From assembly GCA_951802115.1 (NCBI GenBank), contig CATOPL010000001.1:1-64000 (forward strand): a stretch of 64,000 nucleotides of DNA, in the 5' to 3' direction. This document shows, piece after piece, positions 52,877 through 62,631 of this stretch. Below the pieces are notes generated by a model. It had not been told where the DNA came from. It ran no database searches and saw only the letters and a program-made list of their open reading frames with translations. The number at the start of each line of letters is the position of its first letter. Within the stretch, counting starts at the first letter, position 1. Origin of the DNA: an uncultured Lachnospiraceae bacterium (lineage in GTDB: Bacteria > Bacillota > Clostridia > Lachnospirales > Lachnospiraceae). The position numbers were made by a program, and so were the translations under genes.

Positions 52877-54079
52877 ATGAAAACGGCTGTCAGAACTTTC
52901 CCCGCACATACTTCTGCCATCCGCAGCGGTCACAGTCCCGATCCCCGGCACTCCTATCCGCTGTATGATCTGATCAGTGAATCCGGTCTTACCGTATCTA
53001 TCCTGCCTCTGGGAGCATCCATCCAGAAGATATCCGTCACAGATCCGGACGGACAGAAGCTCCCCATTGCCCTCGGTTTTCCGGATATTCAGCCTTATAA
53101 GGAGCTTGTCTGCTATGCAGGCGCTACCCTCGGCCCCAATGCCGGGCGAATTCGAAATGCATGTCTTCCTATCCTGGGAGCCGAATACCTTTTGTCCAGA
53201 AATGACAATGGCAGCCAGCTCCACGGCGGCTGCCACAATCTCTCTTCTATGCTCTGGAACGTGGATTCTGTAACATGCACAGACGATGCTGCTTCTGTTC
53301 TGCTCTCCTGCGAGCAGCCGAACGGACTGGACGGATACCCGGGCAACCGCCGCTACCAGATTCGTTATACCCTTACCGAACAGGGACAACTCACTGCAGA
53401 ACAGGAAGCGTGGACAGACCGCGAAACTTATGTAAACCTATCTAATCACACCTACTGGAATCTTTCGGGAGACTTCGAAAAATCTGCCCTTCATCAGGAA
53501 CTGCTCATTCATGCCGCCCAGGTATGCGTTAACGACGAAAACCACCTCCCGGTCTCCCTGATCCCGGTGGAAGACACTGCTTTTGATTTTCGGAAACAGC
53601 GAAGCCTGTCTTCTGCCATCGGGACATCCTCAGACCCGGTAAGCCTGAAGCAGCTGCAGATCGGCAGGGGATACAATCAAGGGTATCTGCTGCAGAAATC
53701 TTCCACGTGTCACGCTGCGCAGACAGCAACGGTTGATACAGGACTGGCAACAACTGCTTTTGAACCGGCTGCTTCCAGATCCGCGGCAGCTGTTCCCGGA
53801 TTAACGCCCGCCTGTATTCTGCAGGATCCAGACAGCAAAAGGACAGTCCGTCTTCTGACCGATGCTCCGGCGGTCGTCCTGTATTCCGGCGGCTACCTTC
53901 CGGACGGTCTTCTGCTCCTGAACGGACAGCGCTCCGTCCCCTCCTGTGCAATCGCACTGGAGGCCCAGGATCTTCCGGATGCTCTGCATCTGCTCCCTTC
54001 TTCCTGCCTGCTGACCTCACCGGAAAAACCGTTTCACCGGATTATCCGGTACGAAATCTTCCAGGATTCTCTGCACTGA
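52877..54079 (+). CDS. galM: aldose 1-epimerase
   Basis: The 400-residue mutarotase interconverts alpha and beta anomers of sugars such as galactose or glucose. Motifs are GATLGPNAGRIRNA, GSQLHGGCHNL, NLSNHTYWNLSG (catalytic histidine) and AIALEAQDLPDALH (catalytic glutamate). The N-terminal 20 residues and a segment around 270-305 rich in Ala/Thr are additions to the usual 340-350-residue enzyme. It has no signal peptide. It lies next to the methyltransferase/sugar-transporter cluster, on the opposite strand. Confidence 0.9.
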   Translation: MKTAVRTFPAHTSAIRSGHSPDPRHSYPLYDLISESGLTVSILPLGASIQKISVTDPDGQKLPIALGFPDIQPYKELVCYAGATLGPNAGRIRNACLPILGAEYLLSRNDNGSQLHGGCHNLSSMLWNVDSVTCTDDAASVLLSCEQPNGLDGYPGNRRYQIRYTLTEQGQLTAEQEAWTDRETYVNLSNHTYWNLSGDFEKSALHQELLIHAAQVCVNDENHLPVSLIPVEDTAFDFRKQRSLSSAIGTSSDPVSLKQLQIGRGYNQGYLLQKSSTCHAAQTATVDTGLATTAFEPAASRSAAAVPGLTPACILQDPDSKRTVRLLTDAPAVVLYSGGYLPDGLLLLNGQRSVPSCAIALEAQDLPDALHLLPSSCLLTSPEKPFHRIIRYEIFQDSLH

Positions 54080-54429
54080 GATTCCCCTTCCATGTTTTCC
54101 GTTCTGATCACGCCTGGCTGCTTTTCGTTATTCCTGATGGGAAGCAGTCAGATTTTTAATCCCCTTCTCACAAAATTGCCCCATTTCTGTACAGACGGCG
54201 GACTCCCCCCTGAGCGAAAAAGATCGGCCGTTGCAGAACATCTGTTTTTGTATGTCTCCAACAACCGGTCCTCATTTATAAACATTTTTATTTTATCTGT
54301 TTATGATACATCTTACGCCGTTCTATGACACAACGCGATCCCAAAACTGTGGGCAGACAGATCCGAAAGCATCCTGGAGCATGTTTGAAGGAAAGACGTT
54401 TTTCTGCCAAATCCGAATGAGCACTGATG
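54080..54429. other. convergent intergenic gap, no gene seen
   Basis: The 350 bases between galM and rpoN (convergent) contain no frame with a ribosome site and protein-like composition. No strong terminator hairpin with T-run was noticed. Confidence 0.4.
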
Positions 54430-55752
54430 TCACAGATATTTTCGCACTTTTGAATCCGGAATCCCCATCTGTCCCCGATATTTGGCAATCGTCCTTCTGG
54501 AAATCTGAATCCCTTCTTCTGCCAGAAGTTGTTCCAGTCTGAAATCGCTGAATGGCTCTTCCTTGTCTTCCTGATTAATCAGTATTCGGATTCTTTCCTT
54601 CACGTCCTCTGCCGCTGTACGTTCTTCGCGGGATACCGTCGAAGAAAACAAATCTTTTAACAGTACTGTCCTCTGATACTGAAGATACTTACCACGGATG
54701 GCGCGGCTGACCGTGGAAGAATGAATCTGAAGCGCCTGCGCGATCTCCTCCTGCGTCATGGGCTTTAAAGGCTCCCCGCAGAGAAAATATCCGTTCTGAC
54801 GTTCCAGAATCTCATATACGATCTTTAAAATCGTCGTTCTGCGCTGTTCTGCGCATTCCAGTACATATCTGGCCCTTTTCAGCTTTTCCGAAAAATACTC
54901 CTTCAGTTCCTGATCATGCGCCGTCTCCATCATATGAATATAATAATCGTTCAGATGATACTCGCCCATCCACCGGTCGTTAAGCTCCGCTTTCCAGCCG
55001 TCTCCCTCCCGAACTGCAAGAATATCCGGAACAATGTATGGAGTCTCCCGTTCCTCTCCCGCCAGCGGTTTTGGATTCAGTGACGCCAGAATATGCATAT
55101 ACTCCTTTGCCTTTGCCGTAGAAATATTTAACTGTCTGGTAACCCGGCTTATATGTCCCTGCAGAATCTCATCCAGATAGTATTCCGCCATTTCATACAG
55201 CTTTTGATCCTTTGCTCCTGCCCTCTTAAGCTGCAGAACGAGGCATTCTGACAGGTCTTTTGCAAAAATTCCGGCAGGTTCAAATTCTTTCAGCTTTCCA
55301 AGACACTGTTCAATCATCACCGCATCATAACCGGATACCTCTGCGATATCGTCGGCCTCATAGGGAAAATATCCGTTCTCATCCAGACAGCCGATCAGAT
55401 ATTGAATCAGTCTTCGTTCCTTTTCGCTGTATCGTTTATGTGGGATCTGTTCCAGAATCATGCGCTCCAGCGTCCCCTGTTCCTTTGCCCGGACATCTCC
55501 CCGCCGATCCACATCGTCGTCATTTTCCCGGACATGCTCTCCGCTGTATTCACTGCCCTTTTCATAGAATTTCTCCAGATTCTGCATCGTCTCTTCCTGC
55601 CGGTCCATAGAGGTCTCCAAAAGTGGATTTTCCAGATATTCCGTCTGCATGAATGCATCCAGCTCCTGATTGGTATATTCCAGAACCTTCAGTGACTGAA
55701 TCTGTGCCCCTGATAAAGTCTGTACCTGCTCCAGAATCAAACTGTTCTGCAT
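54430..55752 (-). CDS. rpoN: RNA polymerase sigma-54 factor
   Basis: The 440-residue factor has region I (NSLILEQVQTLSGAQIQSLKVLEYTNQEL, glutamine/leucine rich, contacts activators), an acidic region II, a core-binding domain, an HTH (MTQEEIAQALQIHSSTVSRAI) and the RpoN box SRRTIAKYR (consensus ARRTVAKYR). It directs polymerase to -24/-12 promoters and needs an AAA+ activator. Both such a promoter and an activator gene are found 8 kb away in this window. Confidence 0.95.
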   Translation of the reverse strand: MQNSLILEQVQTLSGAQIQSLKVLEYTNQELDAFMQTEYLENPLLETSMDRQEETMQNLEKFYEKGSEYSGEHVRENDDDVDRRGDVRAKEQGTLERMILEQIPHKRYSEKERRLIQYLIGCLDENGYFPYEADDIAEVSGYDAVMIEQCLGKLKEFEPAGIFAKDLSECLVLQLKRAGAKDQKLYEMAEYYLDEILQGHISRVTRQLNISTAKAKEYMHILASLNPKPLAGEERETPYIVPDILAVREGDGWKAELNDRWMGEYHLNDYYIHMMETAHDQELKEYFSEKLKRARYVLECAEQRRTTILKIVYEILERQNGYFLCGEPLKPMTQEEIAQALQIHSSTVSRAIRGKYLQYQRTVLLKDLFSSTVSREERTAAEDVKERIRILINQEDKEEPFSDFRLEQLLAEEGIQISRRTIAKYRGQMGIPDSKVRKYL

Positions 55753-55958
55753 ATCGCCTGCTCCCTTCTTGTCTTCTGTGAATAGAATCTCCTTCTCCGC
55801 ATATTCTGATTATATGCGATTCCCGTCTTTTTTACAAGACAGCATGATTTCAGCACAAAATTTGCCTCCAAATGAACATGATGTGAAGATTGAAACGCAA
55901 AAAAATATTGCTCTTTTGAGACTATTTATATTTACTGAACTGCTAATGTTCAATAAGG

Positions 55959-56220
55959 TATACTTATTGAGAAAAACATTTGCTCATCTGGTCGCCTGCT
56001 ATGGACAGTTGTTCCTTCCAGACCCCGCTTGCGCTTAATGAAGGCAATCAGGACTCCTCCCACTTTGTGGGCCCCTCCTCATTACAAGGGCCGCAGTGGT
56101 ACTAAGGATGCAAAAATACGCGTCCTAAGGACCAGCGCCCTTCAAATAGGTCTGAAAGGAACAACTGTCCATGCTGGCTGTACATTGGTAATTTACAAAA
56201 TAATATTTTTAGTAAGTATA
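55959..56220 (+). repeat. structured intergenic element, copy 1
   Basis: The element begins TATACTTATTGA (55959) and ends AGTAAGTATA (56211-56220), an imperfect terminal inverted repeat. Inside, ATGGACAGTTGTTCC (56001-56015) pairs perfectly with GGAACAACTGTCCAT (56158-56172). The core includes CCCGCTTGCGCTTA and a hairpin GGTACTAAGGATGC...GCGTCCTAAGGACC. It has an insertion at about 56045-56095 relative to copy 2, with its own small hairpin CCCAC/GTGGG. No protein is encoded. Confidence 0.75.
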
Positions 56221-56230
56221 AATCAAAACC

Positions 56231-56462
56231 TATACTCATTGACTTTCATCTATAAGTAAATTGTTTTGTAAATTTGCCAACATCCAGTCTGTCACGGCTA
56301 ACTATTTCTTTAAGCCTCATTTGAAGGGCACCGGTCCTTAGGGCGCGTGTTTTGCGCCCTTAGTACCGTTGTGTCCCTTCACTAAGCGCAAGCGGGGGCT
56401 GGAAGAAATAGTTAGCCATGGCGGGCGTCCGGGTTGTCTGCTGTATTTATCAATAAGTATGC
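56231..56462 (-). repeat. structured intergenic element, copy 2 (inverted)
   Basis: This is the reverse-orientation copy of the element at 55959-56220. Core matches are CCCGCTTGCGCTTA, GGTACTAAGG and CGCCCTTCAAAT. The long stem is different: GGCTAACTATTTCTT (56296-56310) pairs with AAGAAATAGTTAGCC (56403-56417), where copy 1 has an unrelated but equally perfect pair. The core hairpin changes GGA/TCC to GGG/CCC, again keeping pairing. The outer end is AATAAGTATG near 56452-56461. Confidence 0.75.
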
Positions 56463-56503
56463 TTTTATCAAATCGCCGCAGCTGTTTCGAAGCAGAAAAA
56501 GCA

Positions 56504-56533
56504 AAAGTCCCATGAAACACTCCACGGGACTTT
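56504..56533 (-). terminator. terminator of the dpaL-ridA operon
   Basis: On the minus strand AAAGTCCCGTG pairs with CATGGGACTTT (bases 56523-56533 and 56504-56514), followed by TGCTTTTT. It lies 33 bases after the ridA stop and closes the five-gene operon. Confidence 0.85.
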
Positions 56534-56566
56534 CTTTATAGGATGGCAGTATTTATAACTTATGGT

Positions 56567-56944
56567 TTATGCTTCCGCAATACACTCGATTTCTACCAGT
56601 CCGCCCAGAGGCAGCTTTGCCACCTGTACGCAGGAACGCGCCGGATAATCTCCTTCAAAATAGGACTCATAGATTTTGTTGACGGCTGCAAAATCATTCA
56701 TATCCGTCAGGAAAATCAATGTTTTCACAACTTTTTTATAATCACTTCCCGCTGCCTCCAGCACGGCCCCCAGATTTTTCATGGAACAGTGCGCCTGCGC
56801 TTCCACGCCTTCTGCCAGTCCGCCGGCTTCCACATCAATTCCAAGCTGTCCGGAGCAGTACACCATACCGTCTTTTTTAATCGCCTGCACATACGGCCCT
56901 ACTGCTTTGGGCGCTTTTTCCGTAAATATAATTTCTTTTACCAT
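56567..56944 (-). CDS. ridA: RidA family enamine/imine deaminase
   Basis: The 125-residue protein shows family marks VGPYVQAIKKDGMVYCSGQLGID, MKNLGAVLEAAGSDYKKVVKT, and the active-site arginine in YPARSCVQVAKLPLGGLVEIE. RidA hydrolyses reactive 2-aminoacrylate and similar enamines to keto acid and ammonia and so protects PLP enzymes. Its position, 2 bases after the D-aminoacylase gene in an operon with diaminopropionate ammonia-lyase, fits that job, because the lyase releases 2-aminoacrylate. Confidence 0.93.
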   Translation of the reverse strand: MVKEIIFTEKAPKAVGPYVQAIKKDGMVYCSGQLGIDVEAGGLAEGVEAQAHCSMKNLGAVLEAAGSDYKKVVKTLIFLTDMNDFAAVNKIYESYFEGDYPARSCVQVAKLPLGGLVEIECIAEA

Positions 56945-56946
56945 GA

Positions 56947-58548
56947 CTAGATTACCTCTTTTCCTTTCATTCTCAGTACCGCACCGTTTCTTTTTCCGGT
57001 GTGTTTTCCTTTTTCTACGGCCACTTCGCCGCCTACAAGCACATATTCGATCCCTTCCGGATACTGAATCGGCTCCACAAAAGTACCTTTATCGATAATC
57101 GTTTCCGGATTAAAAATGCAGACGTCTGCTGCATAGCCTGCTTTTAGTTCTCCACGCCCGGTCAGATTGAAAGTCTGCGCCGGCTTCTTTGTCATTTTAT
57201 AAATTGCTTCTTCCAGCGTCAGAGCTTTTTCTTCTCTTACATATTTTCCCAGTATCCGCGGAAATGCACCGTAAACGCGCGGATGCGGTTTTCCGCCCAG
57301 AAGGCCGTCCGTACAGGCATTCATCTCCGGGCGTTTCATAAAGCGGATTACATGTTCCTCGGTTCCGTAAAAATCTACCATGCCGACGGCATTTTCCTCT
57401 TCATACAGCAGGTCAAAAGTCGCTTCGTAAGCATCTTTGCCCCTGAGTTCTCCCAGCGCCGTCAGACTCAGGCCAATCGCATCCTGATTCTTTTCTGTCT
57501 TTACACTGGTTACATAGATCTGATCCAGTCCCGCAAATTCTACAAAATTATCCCAGCCGGGTATGCCGTGTTCAATATCATATACCATCTTTTTGCGCAG
57601 TTTGGGATCCGCCAGACGTTCCAGCACTTTATCAGTTCCTCCATCATGGACCCACGGCGGAAGAATCACTCCCAGCATAGTGCTGCCTGCCACATAAGGA
57701 TACTGGTCAAAGGAAACCCGGATTCCCTCCGCTTTCGCCGCTTCCAGGAGTTCAACCACCTTCTCGATTTTGTCCCAGTTCTTCTTTCCGCACACTTTAA
57801 AATGAGAATAATGGATCTTCACCCCGGACTCTCTTCCGATCTTGATGACTTCTTCCATAGAGTCCAGAATCGTATCTGCTTCACTCCTCTGGTGAATGAC
57901 GAAGATGCCGTCATACTCAGCCACCACTTTACACATCTCAATAATCTCTTTGGATTCGGAATAAGCGCACGGCATATAGATCAGTCCTGTAGACAGGCCG
58001 ACTGCGCCGGCTTCCATTTCTCGCCGTGTGATACGTCGCATCCTCTCCAGCTCTTCCTCGTTGGGAAGGCGGTTCTCCAGTCCCATAGCCTCCATACGGA
58101 TATTTCCATGCGGAACCAGATAGCACTCGTTCAAACCCGGTTTTGCAGCATCGATCATCTTCAGATAGTTTTCCGTCGTCTCAAAGCTCCAGTCAATCTC
58201 ATCGCTGTCCCCGTCCAGCCCGGCAAGATTTTTTCTCCAGGGACTGATATATTCTTTTGGCAGCGGAGCCATGGAGATTCCGTCCTGGCCCAGTACTTCT
58301 GTTGTAATTCCCTGCATCACCTTCGGAGCCACCTCCGGCTCCACCAGCACCTGCAGGTCGCTGTGGCTGTGGGTATCAATGAATCCCGGAGCCACTATAA
58401 GACCTGATGCATCGATAAGCTTTGCTCCTTCTGCCTCTATGGACGGAGCAATCTTTTCTATTTTTCCGTCTGTGATCAGAATATCGCCCTGATATCCCGG
58501 CTTGCCGCTTCCGTCAATAATCCGTCCGTTTTTGATCAGTTTACTCAT
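56947..58548 (-). CDS. N-acyl-D-amino-acid deacylase (D-aminoacylase)
   Basis: The 533-residue amidohydrolase has the small beta-sandwich ends and TIM barrel of the family. The first metal motif is GFIDTHSHSDL near 60. Later ones are VHYSHFKVCGKKNWD, FDQYPYVAGSTML and a late NACTDGLLGGKPHPRVYG, with KPAQTFNLTGRGELKAGYAADVCIF closing the barrel. It would release D-amino acids from N-acyl forms. It lies between a sodium symporter and ridA in the dpaL operon. The exact substrate, N-acyl-D-amino acid or a related amide, is inferred. Confidence 0.87.
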   Translation of the reverse strand: MSKLIKNGRIIDGSGKPGYQGDILITDGKIEKIAPSIEAEGAKLIDASGLIVAPGFIDTHSHSDLQVLVEPEVAPKVMQGITTEVLGQDGISMAPLPKEYISPWRKNLAGLDGDSDEIDWSFETTENYLKMIDAAKPGLNECYLVPHGNIRMEAMGLENRLPNEEELERMRRITRREMEAGAVGLSTGLIYMPCAYSESKEIIEMCKVVAEYDGIFVIHQRSEADTILDSMEEVIKIGRESGVKIHYSHFKVCGKKNWDKIEKVVELLEAAKAEGIRVSFDQYPYVAGSTMLGVILPPWVHDGGTDKVLERLADPKLRKKMVYDIEHGIPGWDNFVEFAGLDQIYVTSVKTEKNQDAIGLSLTALGELRGKDAYEATFDLLYEEENAVGMVDFYGTEEHVIRFMKRPEMNACTDGLLGGKPHPRVYGAFPRILGKYVREEKALTLEEAIYKMTKKPAQTFNLTGRGELKAGYAADVCIFNPETIIDKGTFVEPIQYPEGIEYVLVGGEVAVEKGKHTGKRNGAVLRMKGKEVI

Positions 58549-58595
58549 ATATCGTCTCCTCCTGTTTATCTTTATGATCGGAACATCAATCTTTT

Positions 58596-60074
58596 CTATT
58601 CTTCTTCAAACCGGATCTCCGGTGCTGCCGGCACTCCGCTTCCCCTCTCCAGTGCCGATACCAGGAAGATCACAATGAATGCCACAATACCGCCCGGAAC
58701 CATGGCGCTTAATCCCCATGGAGTATGCAGTACATAGATCCAGATCGCTGCAACAACGGTTCCGCACACAATAGAGATAAATCCTGCCCGCTGAGTTACA
58801 TTTTTATAGAAAATACCGCAGATAAATGCTGCGAAAGGTCCGGCGCTGCGCAGTGCGAACGCGCCCATCATCACACTGATAATATTCGAAGCCGTCAGCG
58901 CCACAGACAGTCCCACCAGTCCTACAATCACCATAACAACTCTGGAGATCCAGACTTCTTTCTGATCGTCCTTATTGCCTTTATTGATATAAGGAGTAAA
59001 AATATCGTTGGTGAACATGGTAGCGGTTCCGATCATATTGCCGGATGCACTGCTCATGGTAGCCGCCACAATCGCCGCCAGTACAAGACCTGCTACAACA
59101 GGCGGAGCAAAATTGATCGTCGCCTCTGCCAGAGCATTTTTCTGTGAACCGCCCAGAGCATAACCGTCGATGCAGGTATAGGCAATCAGACCGATCACTG
59201 CCGGAACAATCGCGTAAACTGCGGACAAAACACCTGCAATCACAGAACCTGTCATGGCAGATTTTCCGTTCTTTGCAGAACAGTAGGTCTGGACGATCTC
59301 CTGACCTGTAGGGAATGTCATACAGTACATGGCGATATAGCCAATCACCGTGGGAATTCCGATCTTCGTCATACTGAGCAGGTCAAGTCCTCCGCCTGCC
59401 TCCGCCGACACTGCCTCCGCCCTGGCAAACAGTGCGGAAAATCCTCCTACCTCACCGTTGCTTACCATGATAAACATGGCGATCGTCATCCCGACAGTAA
59501 TAAACAGCACATGCATCATATTTGCCGCCGCCACGGAAGCAAATCCGCCTACCATGGTATAGATGATGACAACGACAGTCGTAATGATAGCCGCAGTCTG
59601 GAAAGAGATTCCGGTCACCACATTGATGATGGATGCTGTGGCGATGATCTGCGCACCGGTGGCCATAAAAAGCGCTGCAATGGAAGTAAAAGCCGTGAAA
59701 ATATGGGACGATTTTCCATAACGCTTACTGATAATCTCCGGTACCGTATTCGCCTGCGCTTTGCGGAAATAAGGCGCGATAAAGGATACCAGCACAAAAC
59801 CGATTCCCGCCGCAATCACGTACCAGCAGGCGGACAGACCGTATGTATGGACATTGGTAGCGATTCCTGTGGTACTCGCACCACCGGTATTGGCTGCAAA
59901 CAGCGTTCCCGCCAGAACCACCGATCCCAGCGATTTGCTGGCCATCAGGAAATCATCGTTGCTCTGTTTTTCCGCTTTCGCCTGTTTTCTTTTGGACACA
60001 ATCAGTCCGATGGCAACAGTTGCCGCCATGTATAACAAGATGATTACAAGCGCCGTAATCTGGATACCACTCAT
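58596..60074 (-). CDS. sodium:solute symporter family transporter
   Basis: The 492-residue protein has about 13 membrane helices and belongs to the SSS family (as PutP and PanF). Typical segments are NDDFLMASKSLGSVVLAGTLFAANTGGAST at the N-terminus (helix 1 break), RFRKAQA-type cytoplasmic loop NTVPEIISKRYG, and VLAAIVAATMSSASGNMIGTATMFTNDIF (sodium-site helix 8). Import of a D-amino acid, acyl amino acid or diaminopropionate is suggested by its operon. GGAGAAGGGAG precedes the ATG. Confidence 0.9.
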   Translation of the reverse strand: MSGIQITALVIILLYMAATVAIGLIVSKRKQAKAEKQSNDDFLMASKSLGSVVLAGTLFAANTGGASTTGIATNVHTYGLSACWYVIAAGIGFVLVSFIAPYFRKAQANTVPEIISKRYGKSSHIFTAFTSIAALFMATGAQIIATASIINVVTGISFQTAAIITTVVVIIYTMVGGFASVAAANMMHVLFITVGMTIAMFIMVSNGEVGGFSALFARAEAVSAEAGGGLDLLSMTKIGIPTVIGYIAMYCMTFPTGQEIVQTYCSAKNGKSAMTGSVIAGVLSAVYAIVPAVIGLIAYTCIDGYALGGSQKNALAEATINFAPPVVAGLVLAAIVAATMSSASGNMIGTATMFTNDIFTPYINKGNKDDQKEVWISRVVMVIVGLVGLSVALTASNIISVMMGAFALRSAGPFAAFICGIFYKNVTQRAGFISIVCGTVVAAIWIYVLHTPWGLSAMVPGGIVAFIVIFLVSALERGSGVPAAPEIRFEEE

Positions 60075-60101
60075 GATCTTTCTCCCTTCTCCTTCGCCTC
60101 T

Positions 60102-61283
60102 TTATACCAGAAGCGCTTCCATAACTGTGTAGTAACACTCTTCTACTTTTGTCAGCTGCTCGGTTTCGATGTATTCATTGACCGTATGCGCCAGATTTTC
60201 TCTGGACGGTCCAAGGCCAAATGTTTTAATCCCTGCTTCCCCTGCATAATGACTTCCATTGGTGCAGAAATTATACTGCGTGATCTCCGGTGTAAAACCT
60301 TTCTCTGTCAGCTTTCCGTAAACTGCCTGAACAAAATCGTCCTCTTTGTCATACAGCCAGCCCGGGAAAAATCTCTCGCCCTCGATCTCATTGCCGGTGT
60401 GGCATTTTTCTTTTCCAACCGCATAGGAAGCTTTTACTTTCAGTTGCGGATCCTCTGCCATCAGCTCATCCAGAAGCTTCTGAATCGGCTCCAGAACGCT
60501 TTCCTTCGTCTCTCCTACCAGAAGGCGTCTGTCATAGGTGGCGCGACAGTACTCCGGAACGACGGAAGCCCCAGGATACGGTGCGGACTTAATATCGGTT
60601 AGCTCCAGAATGCCGTCGCCCAGCACCGGATGATGCGTCGGCGTAAGCGTCCGGATTGCCTCAATCACTTTCGCCATCTTGTATACGGCGTTGATCCCCT
60701 TTTCCGGATTGGCCGAATGGCAGGGTTTTCCAAAGGTCTCAATGACGATTTCCGCTCTTCCTCTCTGCCCGATTTTCAGATTCAGCTGAGACGCCTCGCC
60801 GATCACTACATAGTCCGGCTTTACAAAAGCACTGATTTCTCTTGCCGCTACACCCTCAAAGCACTCTTCATGCACAACGCCGGCCACATAGATCTCCCCT
60901 GCAAAATCTTTATTCATATCTTTGGCAAAGCAGGACGCCGCACAGGTCATAGCCGCCACTGCGCCTTTCATGTCGCTGGTTCCCCTTCCGTAGATCCGAC
61001 TGTCATGAATCTCAGCTGCAAAAGGCGGATACTCCCATTCTTTCTCTTCCGTAACCGGCACTGTGTCAATGTGTCCGTCAAACAGAATCTTTTTCCCCGG
61101 ACGGGAACCTTTGATGCATCCGATGACATTGCCGTACCGGTCCACAGTCACCTCGTCAAATCCCATCTCCTTCATATGTGCGGACAGGACCTTTACAACT
61201 CCCGCTTCCTCTCCTGAATAACTTCTCTGCCGGATCATCTCCTGACAGAGCGCGATCACCTGTTTCTCTCTTGCTTTTTCCAT
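60102..61283 (-). CDS. ygeY: YgeY-type M20 metallohydrolase
   Basis: This 393-residue M20 peptidase/deacetylase has metal ligands in LFDGHIDTVPV, GRGTSDMKGAVAAM and VVHEECFEG, plus KPCHSANPEKGINAVYKM in the lid domain and the late NFCTNGSHYAGEAG. It matches the YgeY group annotated as selenium-metabolism-linked hydrolases, which sits beside dpaL (ygeX) in E. coli as here. Two adjacent ATGs (61286, 61283) follow GGAGG; the second has the better spacing. The natural substrate is not established, and a peptide or acyl amino acid is likely. Confidence 0.85.
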   Translation of the reverse strand: MEKAREKQVIALCQEMIRQRSYSGEEAGVVKVLSAHMKEMGFDEVTVDRYGNVIGCIKGSRPGKKILFDGHIDTVPVTEEKEWEYPPFAAEIHDSRIYGRGTSDMKGAVAAMTCAASCFAKDMNKDFAGEIYVAGVVHEECFEGVAAREISAFVKPDYVVIGEASQLNLKIGQRGRAEIVIETFGKPCHSANPEKGINAVYKMAKVIEAIRTLTPTHHPVLGDGILELTDIKSAPYPGASVVPEYCRATYDRRLLVGETKESVLEPIQKLLDELMAEDPQLKVKASYAVGKEKCHTGNEIEGERFFPGWLYDKEDDFVQAVYGKLTEKGFTPEITQYNFCTNGSHYAGEAGIKTFGLGPSRENLAHTVNEYIETEQLTKVEECYYTVMEALLV

Positions 61284-61422
61284 CATCTTACCTCCTGCAA
61301 TCATGCTGCATCTGCCACTCGCAAGTACCTGAATTTTCGAATTCTGTGCCGCTTCCTGCGCACACTCTTCCTCTTTTGGTACTGTTTGGACAAACACTGT
61401 TTTTTAACTGATTTCGATTTTA

Positions 61423-62631
61423 TTATTTCTCCGTCATACCCGGATAAGCGCCGTCCCATACAATAGAACGGTAATTCTCTTGATCTGTATCCCCTTCCGT
61501 ACTGAAAAACAGCACCTTGGAATCCTGATTCAGTCCCAGTTTTTTTCTGACATCTGCATATTTCGGATTTCTCATAATCTCTGCCACACACCCGAAAGCT
61601 GCGGCCCCGCTTTCTCCGGAAATCACCTGCGGATCTCCTTTCACCGGGCTTGCGAGAATCCTCATTCCCTGAGCCGCCATATAATCCGGACAGGAGATAA
61701 AATTATCCGCATAGTCCCTCAGCACATTCCAGCCGATGCTGCACGGTTCTCCACAGGCCAGACCGGCCATGATCGTGTTCATCTCTCCGGTCACAAAATG
61801 CAGCTTTCCATCCGCTGCCTCTGCAGTCCGGAACACACAGTCCGCCCGGTTTGGTTCCACAATCGTGATCAGCGGCCGCTCTTCTCCATATACAGAGGCA
61901 AAAAATCCTGCCACCGCCCCCGCCATGGAGCCTACACCTGCCTGCAGAAAAATATGAGTCGGTTTTTCCGGGAGCTGTGTATAAGCTTCATAGCCCATCG
62001 TCCCGTATCCCTGCATAATCCACTCCGGAATATCTTCATATCCTTCCCATGCGGTATCCTGTACCATGACCCAGCCCTTCTGATTTGCCTGGCTGTTGGC
62101 CAGACGTACCGCTTCATCATAATTCAGTTCTGTAATGGAAGCATCCGCCCCCTCTGCCAGAATATTGTCGAGCCGCTCTTTCGCACTGCCTTTCGGCATG
62201 TAGACTACGGCTTTCTGACAAAGCCTGTTAGCTGTCCATGCCACCCCTCTTCCGTGGTTGCCGTCAGTGGCAGTCACAAAAGTAATGTCTCCAAGCTCTT
62301 TTTTTGTTCTTTCCGAGATCAGTTCCCCATATGGCATCTCGTCAATCGTCTTACCCAGTTTTTCTGCCAGATAATTTCCGATCGCATAGCTGCCTCCCAG
62401 AACTTTAAAAGCATTCAGGCCAAACCGGTAGGATTCATCTTTGATATAGACGTTCTTCAGCCCCAGCGCCTCTGCAGTCTTTTTCATTTCTGTGAGAGGA
62501 GTTTTCTCATATATGGGAAAACTTGCATGAAACCGCTGAACCTTTTTTGCATTTTCCAGACTCATGAAATCCAGATCAAACTTTTTTCCCGGCTTTCTTT
62601 GATACTGAATCAGTTTTAATTCCTCTTTCAT
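61423..62631 (-). CDS. dpaL: 2,3-diaminopropionate ammonia-lyase
   Basis: The 402-residue PLP enzyme converts 2,3-diaminopropionate to pyruvate and two ammonia through 2-aminoacrylate. PLP lysine is in RFGLNAFKVLGGSYA near 78. Further motifs are FVTATDGNHGRGVAWTA, FLQAGVGSMAGAVAGF (phosphate cradle) and GLACGEPCSIGWNVLRD. The known enzyme accepts both D and L isomers and also D-serine. It heads the operon and has a sigma-54 promoter 135 bases upstream of its start; GGAG lies 7 bases before the ATG. Confidence 0.94.
   Translation of the reverse strand: MKEELKLIQYQRKPGKKFDLDFMSLENAKKVQRFHASFPIYEKTPLTEMKKTAEALGLKNVYIKDESYRFGLNAFKVLGGSYAIGNYLAEKLGKTIDEMPYGELISERTKKELGDITFVTATDGNHGRGVAWTANRLCQKAVVYMPKGSAKERLDNILAEGADASITELNYDEAVRLANSQANQKGWVMVQDTAWEGYEDIPEWIMQGYGTMGYEAYTQLPEKPTHIFLQAGVGSMAGAVAGFFASVYGEERPLITIVEPNRADCVFRTAEAADGKLHFVTGEMNTIMAGLACGEPCSIGWNVLRDYADNFISCPDYMAAQGMRILASPVKGDPQVISGESGAAAFGCVAEIMRNPKYADVRKKLGLNQDSKVLFFSTEGDTDQENYRSIVWDGAYPGMTEK

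Noticed and set aside
57283..58407. 374-codon frame on the plus strand
   Set aside because: It lies opposite the D-aminoacylase gene and has no family features; a mirror of codon bias.
61480..62619. 379-codon plus-strand frame opposite dpaL
   Set aside because: dpaL on the other strand carries all catalytic motifs; the frame has no ribosome site or recognisable domain.
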